DNA from: Glycomyces amatae | GTDB taxonomy: Bacteria > Actinomycetota > Actinomycetes > Mycobacteriales > Micromonosporaceae | Reading direction: 5' to 3' | DNA length: 64,000 nucleotides | Assembly: GCF_020991375.1 (NCBI RefSeq) | Contig: NZ_JAJLQZ010000009.1 | Span: 172,460-236,459, forward strand | Shown here: positions 53,009-61,093 of the stretch, piece by piece | Position numbering within the stretch: the stretch's first letter is position 1 | How the letters are laid out: each line of letters starts with the position of its first letter | Program-made: the position numbers and the translations under genes | Notes under the pieces: generated by a model | Databases searched by the model: none | Told to the model about the DNA's origin: nothing | What the model saw: the letters and a program-made list of their open reading frames with translations, nothing else

Positions 53009-54157
53009 ATGGCCTACCTCGTCCTCATCGGGACCCGCAAAGGGTTCTTCACCGCCACCAGCGACGACCGCGCCGCATGGGTCCTCAAGGGCCCCCACGG
53101 CCTCGACCCCGACGGGTTCACCGCCGTCGCCGAGATCTACGCGGCCGCCGCCGACCCCGCCACCGGGCAGATCCTCGTCGCCGCCGACTCGCCCCACTTC
53201 GGGACCTCCGTGTGGCGCTCGGACGACCTCGCCGCCACCTGGCACGAACCCGACCGCGCCCCCATGGCCTTCCCGCAGGACCTGCCCTACCGGCCCCTGG
53301 ACTTCTCCGACACCGCCGGCCTCGACCAGCCCGAATCCGACCAGGCCAACACCGTCAAACGCGTCTGGCAGCTCGCCTTCGGCCCCCAGGAGGGCCGCGT
53401 GTGGGCCGGGGTCGAGCCCACGAGCCTGTGGCGCTCGGACGACGGCGGCCGCACCTTCGCGTTCAACCGGTCCCTGTGGGACCACCCGCAGCACACCACC
53501 TGGGCCTCCGGCGGCGGCGGCCCGGCCGTCCACACCATCGTCACCGACCCCGACGAGCCCGCGCACGTCATGATCGCCATGTCCTCGGGCGGGATCTACG
53601 AGACCCGCGACGACGGCGACACCTGGACCGGGGTCACCAAGGGCATCACCGTCGACTACGGGCCCGACCCCGAGCCCGAGTCCGGGCACTGCATCCACAA
53701 GGTCGCCCGCACCGCCGACGGCACCTGGCTGGCCCAGAGCCACGGCCCGGTGTGGCGCACCGCCCGGCCCGGCACCGGCTGGACGAACGTCTCGGGCACC
53801 CTGCCCTCGGAGTTCGGGTTCGCGGTCGTGGCCCACCCGACCGCGCCGGGCACGGCCATGGTCTGGCCCGTCCAGGCCGCCATGGACCGCTTCCCGCCCG
53901 ACCGGCGCATCAGCGCCTGGCGCACCGGCGACGGCGGCGGCACCTGGGCGCCGTGGGGGACCGGCCTGCCCACCGAGCCCTACTTCGGGAACGTCATGCG
54001 CGACGGCGCCTGCACCGACGGCGCGGCCGACCCCGGCTGGTACTTCGGGACCCGCTGCGGCGACGTGTGGGCCGCCGGCGACGCCGAGGGCCGCTGGCAC
54101 CAGGTCGCGGCCCACCTGCCCGACGTGCTGTGCGTGCGCGCGATCGAGGTCCCGTGA
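53009..54157 (+). CDS. BNR/Asp-box beta-propeller protein, sialidase-like
   Basis: 382 residues, no signal peptide. Several Asp-box repeats: WRSDDGGRTF, RDDGDTWTG, WRTGDGGGTW. The propeller fold is shared with sialidases and photosystem assembly factors, but sialidase catalytic residues are not evident. Its stop overlaps the MoaD-like gene start (TGATG). The tight coupling suggests that the two proteins work together. Function unknown. Confidence 0.85.
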   Translation: MAYLVLIGTRKGFFTATSDDRAAWVLKGPHGLDPDGFTAVAEIYAAAADPATGQILVAADSPHFGTSVWRSDDLAATWHEPDRAPMAFPQDLPYRPLDFSDTAGLDQPESDQANTVKRVWQLAFGPQEGRVWAGVEPTSLWRSDDGGRTFAFNRSLWDHPQHTTWASGGGGPAVHTIVTDPDEPAHVMIAMSSGGIYETRDDGDTWTGVTKGITVDYGPDPEPESGHCIHKVARTADGTWLAQSHGPVWRTARPGTGWTNVSGTLPSEFGFAVVAHPTAPGTAMVWPVQAAMDRFPPDRRISAWRTGDGGGTWAPWGTGLPTEPYFGNVMRDGACTDGAADPGWYFGTRCGDVWAAGDAEGRWHQVAAHLPDVLCVRAIEVP

Positions 54158-54435
54158 TGGTCGAGGTCAAACTGCCCGCGGCCCTGGCCTCCGAGTGCGG
54201 GGGCGAGCGGCGCCTCGCCGTCGACCTGCCGCCGGAGGCGACCCTGGGGGAGGTCCTCGACGCCGTCGAGGCCGCCCATCCGCGCCTGGCCCGGCGCCTG
54301 CGGGACGAGTCGGGCAGGCTCCGCCGGTACGTCAACGTCTACATCGGCGAGGAGGAGAGCCGCCGCCTCCAGGGGCTGGCCACGCCGGTCGAGGGCCGGG
54401 AGGTCCAGATCCTGCCGTCCATCGCCGGCGGCTGA
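54157..54435 (+). CDS. MoaD/ThiS-family sulfur-carrier-like protein
   Basis: 92 residues of ubiquitin-like fold ending in IAGG, the Gly-Gly tail needed for adenylation and thiocarboxylation. Also VEVKLPAAL at the start and QILPSIAGG at the end. No MoeB/ThiF activator or molybdopterin/thiamine gene is nearby, so its sulfur acceptor is unknown. Confidence 0.88.
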   Translation: MVEVKLPAALASECGGERRLAVDLPPEATLGEVLDAVEAAHPRLARRLRDESGRLRRYVNVYIGEEESRRLQGLATPVEGREVQILPSIAGG

Positions 54436-54437
54436 GA

Positions 54438-54476
54438 CGCGGCAGGAGGGGGCGCCGGGCGCCCCCTCCTGCCGCG
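54438..54476. terminator. Bidirectional terminator between moaD-like and FKBP genes
   Basis: Two perfect 19-base arms (54438-54456 and 54458-54476) with a single-base centre, between convergent stops. Confidence 0.85.
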
Positions 54477-54485
54477 GAGAACGTC

Positions 54486-55052
54486 TTACTGGCCGTTGAT
54501 GGAGACAACGTCCACGACGAACACGAGCGTCTCGTTCGGGCCGATCACCCCGCCCGCGCCCTGGGCGCCGTAGCCGAGCTCCGGCGGGATCACGATCACG
54601 CGCCGGTCGCCGACCTGCGCGCCGATCAGGCCGTCGTTCCAGCCCTGGATCACCGGCGCCGAACCCAGCGGGGAGACCTCGAACGGCTGCGCCCCGCGGT
54701 TCCAGGACGCGTCGAACTCCTTGCCGTTCGACCAGTTGAACCCCGCGTACTGCACCGCGACCGCGTCGCCGGCCTTCGCCTCGGCGCCCGAGCCCTCGAC
54801 CACGTCGGCGGTGAACAGGGTCGTCGGCGGCTCGGCGTCCGGCACCGTCACGACCGGCCGCGACCCCGTGTCCTCGGAGACCGAGACCTCGACACCGTCA
54901 CTGATCTGCACCACGTTCACATCCCCTTCGTCTGCACTCTCATCTGCACTGCTGCCGGCGCCGTCGCCCGCGCCGCATCCGGCCAGCAGCGCCGCGCTCA
55001 CGAACGCGGCGGCGACCGGCTTCCAAACTCGACTCACCAGGCTGGAGGCCAC
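54486..55052 (-). CDS. FKBP-type peptidyl-prolyl isomerase lipoprotein
   Basis: 188 residues from GTG 55052 (GTG 55037 possible). Lipobox LLAGC (Cys26). FKBP domain in the C-terminal 110 residues: GDAVAVQYAGFNWSNGKEFDASW, VIQGWNDGLIGAQVGDRRVIVIPPELGYG. Likely a surface-anchored chaperone for exported proteins. An acidic Ser/Glu linker joins the anchor and domain. Confidence 0.95.
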   Translation of the reverse strand: MASSLVSRVWKPVAAAFVSAALLAGCGAGDGAGSSADESADEGDVNVVQISDGVEVSVSEDTGSRPVVTVPDAEPPTTLFTADVVEGSGAEAKAGDAVAVQYAGFNWSNGKEFDASWNRGAQPFEVSPLGSAPVIQGWNDGLIGAQVGDRRVIVIPPELGYGAQGAGGVIGPNETLVFVVDVVSINGQ

Positions 55053-55131
55053 CGAGGGAACCTACCACCCGCGGCCGGGCCGATGCGACCTCGCCTATCC
55101 TGGTCCCAGGCCCCGACCGCAGGAGCACCGC

Positions 55132-55596
55132 ATGACCCAGGCCCCCCACGGCCCCGCCCACGACGTCACCGAACTCCTGCGCGAACTCACCGTCCAGCTG
55201 CGCCTGCTCAACCGCCAGGTCTCCGACCGCCTCGGCCTCCAGGACGTCGACCTGGAGTGCCTCGACCTCATCAGCCGGACCGGCCCGCTGACGCCCTCGG
55301 CGCTGGCCCGGGCCGCCGACCTGCACCCGGCCACCGTCACCGGCGTGGCCGACCGCCTCGAGCGGGCCGGGTGGATCCGGCGCGAGAAGGTCCCGGCCGA
55401 CCGGCGCGCGGTGCACCTGACCGCCGATGCCGACCGCGCCGCGGCGGTCCTGGGCCTGTACCTGCCGCTGCGGGAGGCGATCGGGGCGGTCTGCGCCGAT
55501 TTCGACGCCGCCGAGCTGGCGGTGGTCGCCCGGTTCCTGGAGCGCGTGGGCGCGGCGGGGCGCCGCGCCACCGAGGACCTGGCCGCGGGTCAGTAG
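55132..55596 (+). CDS. MarR-family regulator
   Basis: 154 residues from ATG 55132 with AGGAG upstream. Winged helix PSALARAADLHPATVTGVADRLERAGWIRREKVPADRRAV. It converges with, and overlaps by seven bases, the SDR gene; such pairs often share regulation, but the SDR promoter lies at the far end (near 56260). Confidence 0.92.
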   Translation: MTQAPHGPAHDVTELLRELTVQLRLLNRQVSDRLGLQDVDLECLDLISRTGPLTPSALARAADLHPATVTGVADRLERAGWIRREKVPADRRAVHLTADADRAAAVLGLYLPLREAIGAVCADFDAAELAVVARFLERVGAAGRRATEDLAAGQ

Positions 55597-56252
55597 GCGA
55601 CGCCCAGGACCTGCCGCACCGCGGCGGGGTCGCCGATCGACCGGAGCATCGCCGCCGCCAGGTCGGCGCGGGCGATCGTGAACCCGTTCCGGGGGTTGCG
55701 CCCGTAGGCGGTGCGCCAGGCGCCGGCGGCGGGCTTGTCGGTCAGCCGGGGCGGGCGCACGATCGTCCAGTCCAGTCCTGAGTCGAGGACGGCGTCCTCC
55801 ATGGCGGCGACGTCGGCGTAGTGCCCGGCCAGGGCCCGTTTGACAATCGGGGTGAGCAGTCGCAGCAGGGGCCCGTCGCCGGGGTCGTGCCGGGGCTTGT
55901 CCGGGCGGGCCGCGGTGGGGACGGTGCCGATCGGCGCGGCCGAGAGGACCACGAGGCGGCGCGTCCCGGCCCGCTCCATGGCCGCGATCAGCGCGCGGGT
56001 GCCGGTCTCGGCGACTCCGGCTTCGGCCTTCGCGGTCGGGCCCAGGGCCGAGACCACGGCGTCGGCGCCCGCCACCGCCGCGGCGAGCGCGTCGGGGTCG
56101 GGGCGCGAGAGGTCGGCCTGGACGGCCGCGACGCCGGCCGGGAGTTTGCCGGGGCTGCGGACCACGGCGGTCACCTCGTGTCCGGCCTCGAGGGCCTGTT
56201 CGAGCACGAGCCGGCCCGTCGCGCCCGTCGCCGCCGCCAACGTGAGCTTCAT
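55590..56252 (-). CDS. NAD(P)-binding SDR/NmrA-like protein
   Basis: 220 residues. Rossmann motif AAATGATGRLVLEQAL (residues 6-21), VQADLSRPD and a C-terminal RPPRLTDKP. Atypical short-chain dehydrogenase of the NAD(P)H-binding type; catalytic Tyr-x-x-x-Lys is not evident. May sense redox state or act as an isomerase or reductase. Confidence 0.9.
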   Translation of the reverse strand: MKLTLAAATGATGRLVLEQALEAGHEVTAVVRSPGKLPAGVAAVQADLSRPDPDALAAAVAGADAVVSALGPTAKAEAGVAETGTRALIAAMERAGTRRLVVLSAAPIGTVPTAARPDKPRHDPGDGPLLRLLTPIVKRALAGHYADVAAMEDAVLDSGLDWTIVRPPRLTDKPAAGAWRTAYGRNPRNGFTIARADLAAAMLRSIGDPAAVRQVLGVAY

Positions 56253-56499
56253 GGGGCCACTCCTCGCCTAGATAATACGAGAACCATAACATCTGCTTCG
56301 CATATAAAATAGGAGGCTGGATCCGAGTCACCACGGCGCGGGGGACGAGCCGCACCGCCGCTTCGCACGGTTCGGCCGCGAGACCACGACGAGCCGCCTG
56401 CCGCGGCAGCCGGTTCGCGGCCAGGCGGTCGCGACGCCACCCTCGTGGAGCACCGCCGCTCTCGGCCGAACCGGCGGGCGACCCGCGCCCGCCGTGCCG
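56253..56499. promoter_or_regulatory. Intergenic region between SDR and Lrp genes
   Basis: The part next to the SDR gene (56268-56315) is notably AT-rich (TAGATAATACGAGAACCATAACATC, in two overlapping pieces) and should hold the SDR promoter and possibly a MarR site. The rest is GC-rich without coding features. Confidence 0.4.
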
Positions 56500-56982
56500 C
56501 TAACGCCCCTCCCGCTCTCCCGGCGCCTCCGGCAACGCCTCCAGCACCCGATTGTCCAACCGCTGGAACACCATCGACGTCTGGAACCGCGCCACCTCCG
56601 GCCGCGACGCCAACCGATCCACCAAAAACGCGTGCAACCGCTCCGTGTTCTGCACCGCCACATGCAGCACGATGTCACCCTCACCGGACACCACGAACAG
56701 CGTCAGCACCTCCGGCCACGACCCCACCACCGCCCGGAACGCCTCGTACGAACCGCGCTGATGATGCCGCAACTGCACCGTCACCAGCGCCTGCGCCTCC
56801 CGCCGCAACGCTGCCGGATCCACCTCCGCGTGATACCCCCGGATCACCCCCCGCCGCGTCAACGACCGCACCCGATCCAGCACCGTCGACGGCGCCACCC
56901 CCAACCGACGCGCCAGCTCCCGATTCGACAACCGTGCATCCGACTGCAGCAACCGCACGATCCCGACCTCAAGTTCATCCAT
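56500..56982 (-). CDS. Lrp/AsnC-family regulator
   Basis: 160 residues from ATG 56982. N-terminal helix-turn-helix (DELEVGIVRLLQSDARLSNRELARRLGVAPSTV) and a C-terminal RAM domain (ALVTVQLRHHQRGSYEAF, VSGEGDIVLHVAVQNTERL). Divergent from the APC permease gene, which it probably controls in response to an amino acid. Confidence 0.93.
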   Translation of the reverse strand: MDELEVGIVRLLQSDARLSNRELARRLGVAPSTVLDRVRSLTRRGVIRGYHAEVDPAALRREAQALVTVQLRHHQRGSYEAFRAVVGSWPEVLTLFVVSGEGDIVLHVAVQNTERLHAFLVDRLASRPEVARFQTSMVFQRLDNRVLEALPEAPGEREGR

Positions 56983-57062
56983 CCACGGATTATCCCGCCC
57001 ATACCGATCAATCGTCCAAACCACCCCGGAACACACCGACCATCCGTCTAGCCTTGCCCCAC

Positions 57063-58385
57063 ATGACCGCCCGAACGCACACCCCCGGCACCCTCGGCAC
57101 CGCCCGCGGCACCGCCCTCTACCTCGGCGCCGTCCTCGGACCCGGCGTCCTCGCCCTCCCGCACCTCGCCGCCGCCGCCGCAGGACCCGCCGCCATCATC
57201 GCCTGGGCCGGACTCCTGGCCCTCGCCGTCCCCGTCGCCGCCACCTTCGCCGCCCTCGCCACCCGCTGGCCCGACGCCGGCGGCGTCGCCACCTTCACCC
57301 GCGCCGCCTTCGGCGACCGCGCCGCCGCCGCCTGCGGCTGGTGGTTCTACAGCGTCATCCCCGTCGGCGCCGCAGCCGCCGCCCTCGTCGGCGCCGACTA
57401 CCTCGCCGCACCCGCAGCACTCGGCGACACCGCCACCCTCGCCATCGCCGCCGCACTCCTCGCCGCCGCCTTCACCGCCAACCACATCGGCCTGCGCCTC
57501 TCCGGCAGCGCCCAACTCCTCCTCATGGCACTCCTGGTCGCCCTCCTCACCACCGCCGTCACCACCGCGCTCCCGCACGCCGACACCGCCCACCTCACCC
57601 CCTTCGCCCCCCACGGCCCCGCCGGCATCCTCTCCGCCGCCGCCGTCCTCCTCTACGCCTTCTCCGGCTGGGAAGCCGCCAGCCACCTCGCCGGCGAATT
57701 CACGAACCCCAAGCGCCAACTCCCACGCGTCACCGCCCTCACCCTCGCCCTCGTCGCCACCGTCTACCTCGGCCTCGCCGCCACCACCGCCCTCGTCCTC
57801 GGACCCGACGCCGCCACCCGCCCCACACCCCTGGCCGACCTCCTCGCCTACGGCTTCGGCCCCGCCGCCCGCACCGTCACCGCCGCCGCGGCCGCCGTCC
57901 TGTGCCTGGGCGCCATGAACACCTTCATCGCCGGCGCCTCACGCCTGGGCGCCGCCCTCGCCCGCGACGGCGCCATGCCCCGCCCCCTCGCCAAAGGCCA
58001 CCAACCCGGCCGCACCCCCCACCGCAGCCTCGCCCTCCTCGCCGCCCTCACCGCCACCGTCCTCACCGCCGCCGTCATCTGGGAACTCGACCTCGACCAG
58101 CTCATGCGCGCCACCTCCGCCTGCCTGGCCGCCGTCACCACCCTCGCCTGCGCCGCCGCCGCGAAACTCCTCACCGGCACCCGACGCGCCACCGCCATCG
58201 TCGCCACCACCGTCACCGCCGCCATCGCCACCGCCCTGACCTGGTACCTCCTCATCCCGCTCACCGTGGCCGCCGCCGCCCTCACCTACCTGCACCTGCG
58301 ACGCCGCACCCCCGAGCCCGATACGCTTCAGAGCACCGAACCGGAACGCGACACCGCGCCCCCGCTCGCACAAGGAGCCCCATGA
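57063..58385 (+). CDS. APC-superfamily amino acid permease
   Basis: 440 residues, about 12 helices. The start (GTARGTALYLGAVLGPGVLALP) carries the APC helix 1 break, and ADAGGVATFTRAAFG-like sequence and SGWEAASHLAGEF are family features. The coding strand uses C-ending codons almost exclusively. Overlaps the rhomboid gene by four bases (ATGA). Confidence 0.92.
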   Translation: MTARTHTPGTLGTARGTALYLGAVLGPGVLALPHLAAAAAGPAAIIAWAGLLALAVPVAATFAALATRWPDAGGVATFTRAAFGDRAAAACGWWFYSVIPVGAAAAALVGADYLAAPAALGDTATLAIAAALLAAAFTANHIGLRLSGSAQLLLMALLVALLTTAVTTALPHADTAHLTPFAPHGPAGILSAAAVLLYAFSGWEAASHLAGEFTNPKRQLPRVTALTLALVATVYLGLAATTALVLGPDAATRPTPLADLLAYGFGPAARTVTAAAAAVLCLGAMNTFIAGASRLGAALARDGAMPRPLAKGHQPGRTPHRSLALLAALTATVLTAAVIWELDLDQLMRATSACLAAVTTLACAAAAKLLTGTRRATAIVATTVTAAIATALTWYLLIPLTVAAAALTYLHLRRRTPEPDTLQSTEPERDTAPPLAQGAP

Positions 58386-58978
58386 CCACCGCATCCCCGC
58401 CCGCCCTCCACCCCCTCCGCCGCGCCCTCACCCTCTGGGGCGCCCTCATCGCCCTCATGTGGGCCCTGCTCATCGCCGACTGGGTCCTCCCGGCCCACCT
58501 CACCATGTGGGGCATCACCCCGCGCACCCTCGACGGCCTCATCCCGGGCGTCCTCGCCGCCCCCTTCCTCCACTTCGGCGCCGGCCACCTCGTCTCGAAC
58601 ATGGTCCCGCTCGCCGTCATGGGCACCATCGCCGCGCTGCGCGACTGGCGCGGCATGTGGACCGCCCTGGCCTTCGCCACCGCCGTCTCCGGGCTCGGCG
58701 TCTGGCTCATCTCGCCCGCGCACTCGATCACCGCGGGCGCCTCGGGTGTCGTCTTCGGCCTCTTCGGCTACCTCCTGGCCCGCGGCGTCTTCATGCGCAA
58801 GGTCGGCGACTTCCTCATCGCCGTGCTCGTGATCGCCGCCTACGGGTCGATCATCTGGGGCGTCCTGCCCACACAGCCGCACATCTCCTGGCAAGCCCAC
58901 CTGTTCGGGTTCCTCGGCGGCATCCTCGCCGCGTTCGTCACCGCCCGAGACCGCCGCACCGCCCCGGAAGCGGCATGA
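58382..58978 (+). CDS. Rhomboid-family intramembrane serine protease
   Basis: 198 residues, six helices. Catalytic Ser121 in TAGASGVVFGLFGY and His173 in WQAHLFGFLGG; the HFGAGHLVSNMVPL helix 2 motif is present. Substrate unknown. Coupled with the upstream permease and a downstream small gene through ATGA overlaps. Confidence 0.93.
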   Translation: MTTASPPALHPLRRALTLWGALIALMWALLIADWVLPAHLTMWGITPRTLDGLIPGVLAAPFLHFGAGHLVSNMVPLAVMGTIAALRDWRGMWTALAFATAVSGLGVWLISPAHSITAGASGVVFGLFGYLLARGVFMRKVGDFLIAVLVIAAYGSIIWGVLPTQPHISWQAHLFGFLGGILAAFVTARDRRTAPEAA

Positions 58979-59199
58979 GCGCGCCCGGCGGCTTCACCTA
59001 CACCGAACGCGCCGACGGCACCGTCCGCATCGTCCACCGCGGCCGCGCCGCCGCCACCCTCCGCGGCGCCCGCGCCGCCAAGTTCCTCGACGAGATCCGC
59101 ACCGGCGACCCCCAACTCGTGATGGCCCGCTGGACCGGCGCCTACAAGTTCGGCAACGAACGCACCGCCCGCAGGCACCCCCGCAACCAGCGCCGATGA
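58975..59199 (+). CDS. Small conserved actinobacterial protein
   Basis: 74 residues. FTYTERADGTVRIVHRGRAAATLRGARAAKFLDEI followed by GNERTARRHPRN, a pattern I recognise as a conserved small protein in streptomycetes and relatives. Basic C-terminus; no function assigned. Starts within the rhomboid stop. Confidence 0.8.
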   Translation: MSAPGGFTYTERADGTVRIVHRGRAAATLRGARAAKFLDEIRTGDPQLVMARWTGAYKFGNERTARRHPRNQRR

Positions 59200-59289
59200 C
59201 CACACAGCGGGGGAGGAGCCGACCCCGCGCCCAACGGACGCCGCTCCACCGCCCGGCGCCTCCAGCACCGACATTCCCACAAGCAACGA

Positions 59290-59313
59290 TGGGCGGGCCC
59301 TAGGGCCCGCCCA
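59290..59313. terminator. Palindromic bidirectional terminator
   Basis: A 24-base perfect palindrome (TGGGCGGGCCC, centre TA, and its complement) between two convergent genes. Confidence 0.75.
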
Positions 59314-59336
59314 CCATCACATACGCCGCCAGGGGA

Positions 59337-59750
59337 CTACGAACCGCTGATGTTCACCATCCAACCGATCCCGAACCGGTCCACCAGCGCCCCGAACTCG
59401 TCACCCCACGCCTGCCGCTCCAACGGGATGTTCACCGAACCGCCCGCGCTCAGCCCCGCGAAATACCCCCGCAGCTCCTCACCGTCCTCATCGCCCTCGC
59501 CACTGAGGCTGATCGCGATGTTCTCACCGGGCCGGTAGTCCATGCCCGGCGGCGTATCCGAGGCCATCAGCGTGAACCCCGCAGGCGAGGTCAACTGCGC
59601 GTGCATGACCATGTCCTCGTCCGGGCCCGGCATCCCGGACTCACCGAACGTGCTCACCGTCAACTCACCGCCCAGCACGCCCTGGTAGAACTCCATGGCC
59701 TCCCGCGCGTCCCCGTCGAACGCCACATACGGGTTGAGGATCGAACCCAT
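59337..59750 (-). CDS. VOC-family (PhnB/glyoxalase-like) protein
   Basis: 137 residues from ATG 59750. MGSILNPYVAFDGDAREAMEFYQGVLGGEL and a C-terminal WGDEFGALVDRFGIGWMVNI are typical of PhnB-like vicinal oxygen chelate proteins. Metal ligands of true glyoxalase I are not conserved. Function unknown. Confidence 0.92.
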   Translation of the reverse strand: MGSILNPYVAFDGDAREAMEFYQGVLGGELTVSTFGESGMPGPDEDMVMHAQLTSPAGFTLMASDTPPGMDYRPGENIAISLSGEGDEDGEELRGYFAGLSAGGSVNIPLERQAWGDEFGALVDRFGIGWMVNISGS

Positions 59751-59868
59751 CGCGCACTCCCTCCGCAGTCGAAGCGATACCCCCGACATCCTCGCAAGCC
59801 CCACCGGCCCCCGCACCCCGAACGACGATCGCGAACCCGGGGGAGCACCGGCCCGACCCCGCACCCGG

Positions 59869-60783
59869 TCAGGGATTGGCCCACATCATGACCGCCACCC
59901 GGTCGAACCGCCGCTCGACCAGATCCCCCCGTGGCATCACCCAGTACACCGTCGCCATCGGCAGCCCGTGCCACTCCGCGAGCAGCACCCACTCGCCCGC
60001 CGCCGCATCGGACGACACCCCCGCCTCCCGCTCGAGCCGCGCCGCGTACCCGACCGGGTCCCCGTAACCGTCGAAGTCCGACGCGTACCCGCCGACCCGG
60101 AACTCCACGAAGCCCTCCTGGTCGTCGCCGTAGGCGACCTCCTCCCACACCTCGAGCAGGGCGCGGGCACGGGGGTGCTCGCCCGGGTCCGCATACGCGC
60201 CGAGGTTGTGGACCGGATGCTCGAAGAGGGTCGCGCCGCAGCGCAGGCGCAGCTCGCCCATGGCGCGCAGGTGCGCGTCGAGGTCCTCGGGGGAGCCGTG
60301 CTCGTACACCGGATCCCAGTCCAGGTTCGTCGCACGCTCCTCGACCGCAGTGCCGGCGGGAAGGTAGAGGGCACCGCCCGCCGGTTCGGGCTCCAGGTCC
60401 GGGTTGGCGAACAGCAGGAGGTGCCCGTCCGGCGGGAGCGGGAGGTCGGTGGCGCCGACCGGGATCGCGGCCAGGTCGAGCGTCGCGATCAGCTGATGCT
60501 CCGAGGACTCGAACCCGTCGCCGCCCGGCGACCCGTACCTCTCGGCAGGGGTCGCCATGTCGGGCGGCAGCATCAGCGGGCCGCCGCACCGGCCGACGAC
60601 GGGACCCTCGCCTCCGGGGGTCAGTTCGGCGGCCGGCCGCGCCAGCGCGATCCAGCGGTCGACGTCGGCTCCGGGGACGCCCTCGGCCAGTGCCGCGGCG
60701 CGGAACCGTCCGAGCCGTTCCAGTGCCGCCGCGGGCAGCGAACGGATCGATTCGGGCAGCGCTGCGGATTCCAGCTCGTGCAC
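59869..60783 (-). CDS. DUF1963 (YwqG-like) protein
   Basis: 304 residues from GTG 60783 with AAAGGAA upstream. DUF1963 features: SEHQLIATLDLAAIP, GHLLLFANPD, VGGYASDFDGYGDPVGY and a C-terminal LLAEWHGLPMATVYWVMPRGDL. Often linked to toxin or immunity-like families in other bacteria; no such context is seen here. Confidence 0.88.
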   Translation of the reverse strand: MHELESAALPESIRSLPAAALERLGRFRAAALAEGVPGADVDRWIALARPAAELTPGGEGPVVGRCGGPLMLPPDMATPAERYGSPGGDGFESSEHQLIATLDLAAIPVGATDLPLPPDGHLLLFANPDLEPEPAGGALYLPAGTAVEERATNLDWDPVYEHGSPEDLDAHLRAMGELRLRCGATLFEHPVHNLGAYADPGEHPRARALLEVWEEVAYGDDQEGFVEFRVGGYASDFDGYGDPVGYAARLEREAGVSSDAAAGEWVLLAEWHGLPMATVYWVMPRGDLVERRFDRVAVMMWANP

Positions 60784-61034
60784 AGGGGATTCCTTTCCAT
60801 TCGACGACGCCCGCCGTGATCCGCGGGCGCACCGCAGCGGATGCTACAGCGGCGGTCCGACACCGCGCTGCGCCCGAGGTGCTCAATGGTCGGGACACCC
60901 GGCCGAACTCGGCCCTCATGCGCGGCCCGGAAGCGCGCCCGGCGGGCTCGCGTCCGGTCACTCGGGTCCAGGGCCTCCGATACATAACTTGCGGGAACGG
61001 CACTTCTCGTGAGTTATATAGCCGGGCGGGACAT

Positions 61035-61083
61035 GCTTGTTTTTCTATTATTTAAATATAAAAACCAGAAATAAATAATGTTA
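61035..61083. promoter_or_regulatory. AT-rich island upstream of the coiled-coil gene
   Basis: About 49 bases with over 80 percent A+T in a genome region near 74 percent G+C. It contains ATTTAAAT (61050-61057) flanked by GTTTTT and AAAAAC arms (61039-61044, 61060-61065), plus AAATAAATAAT. The intergenic stretch 60784-61034 shows no other features. Could be a strong promoter, a nucleoid-protein (Lsr2) site or a segregation-type site. Confidence 0.6.
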
Positions 61084-61093
61084 GGATGCGGGC

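Noticed and set aside
57063..58385. Horizontal transfer of the APC permease because of extreme C-ending codon use
   Set aside because: The same bias is seen in the MDR and exonuclease genes on the plus strand and, as G on the plus strand, in kup and the MurA-like gene on the minus strand, so it is the local norm.
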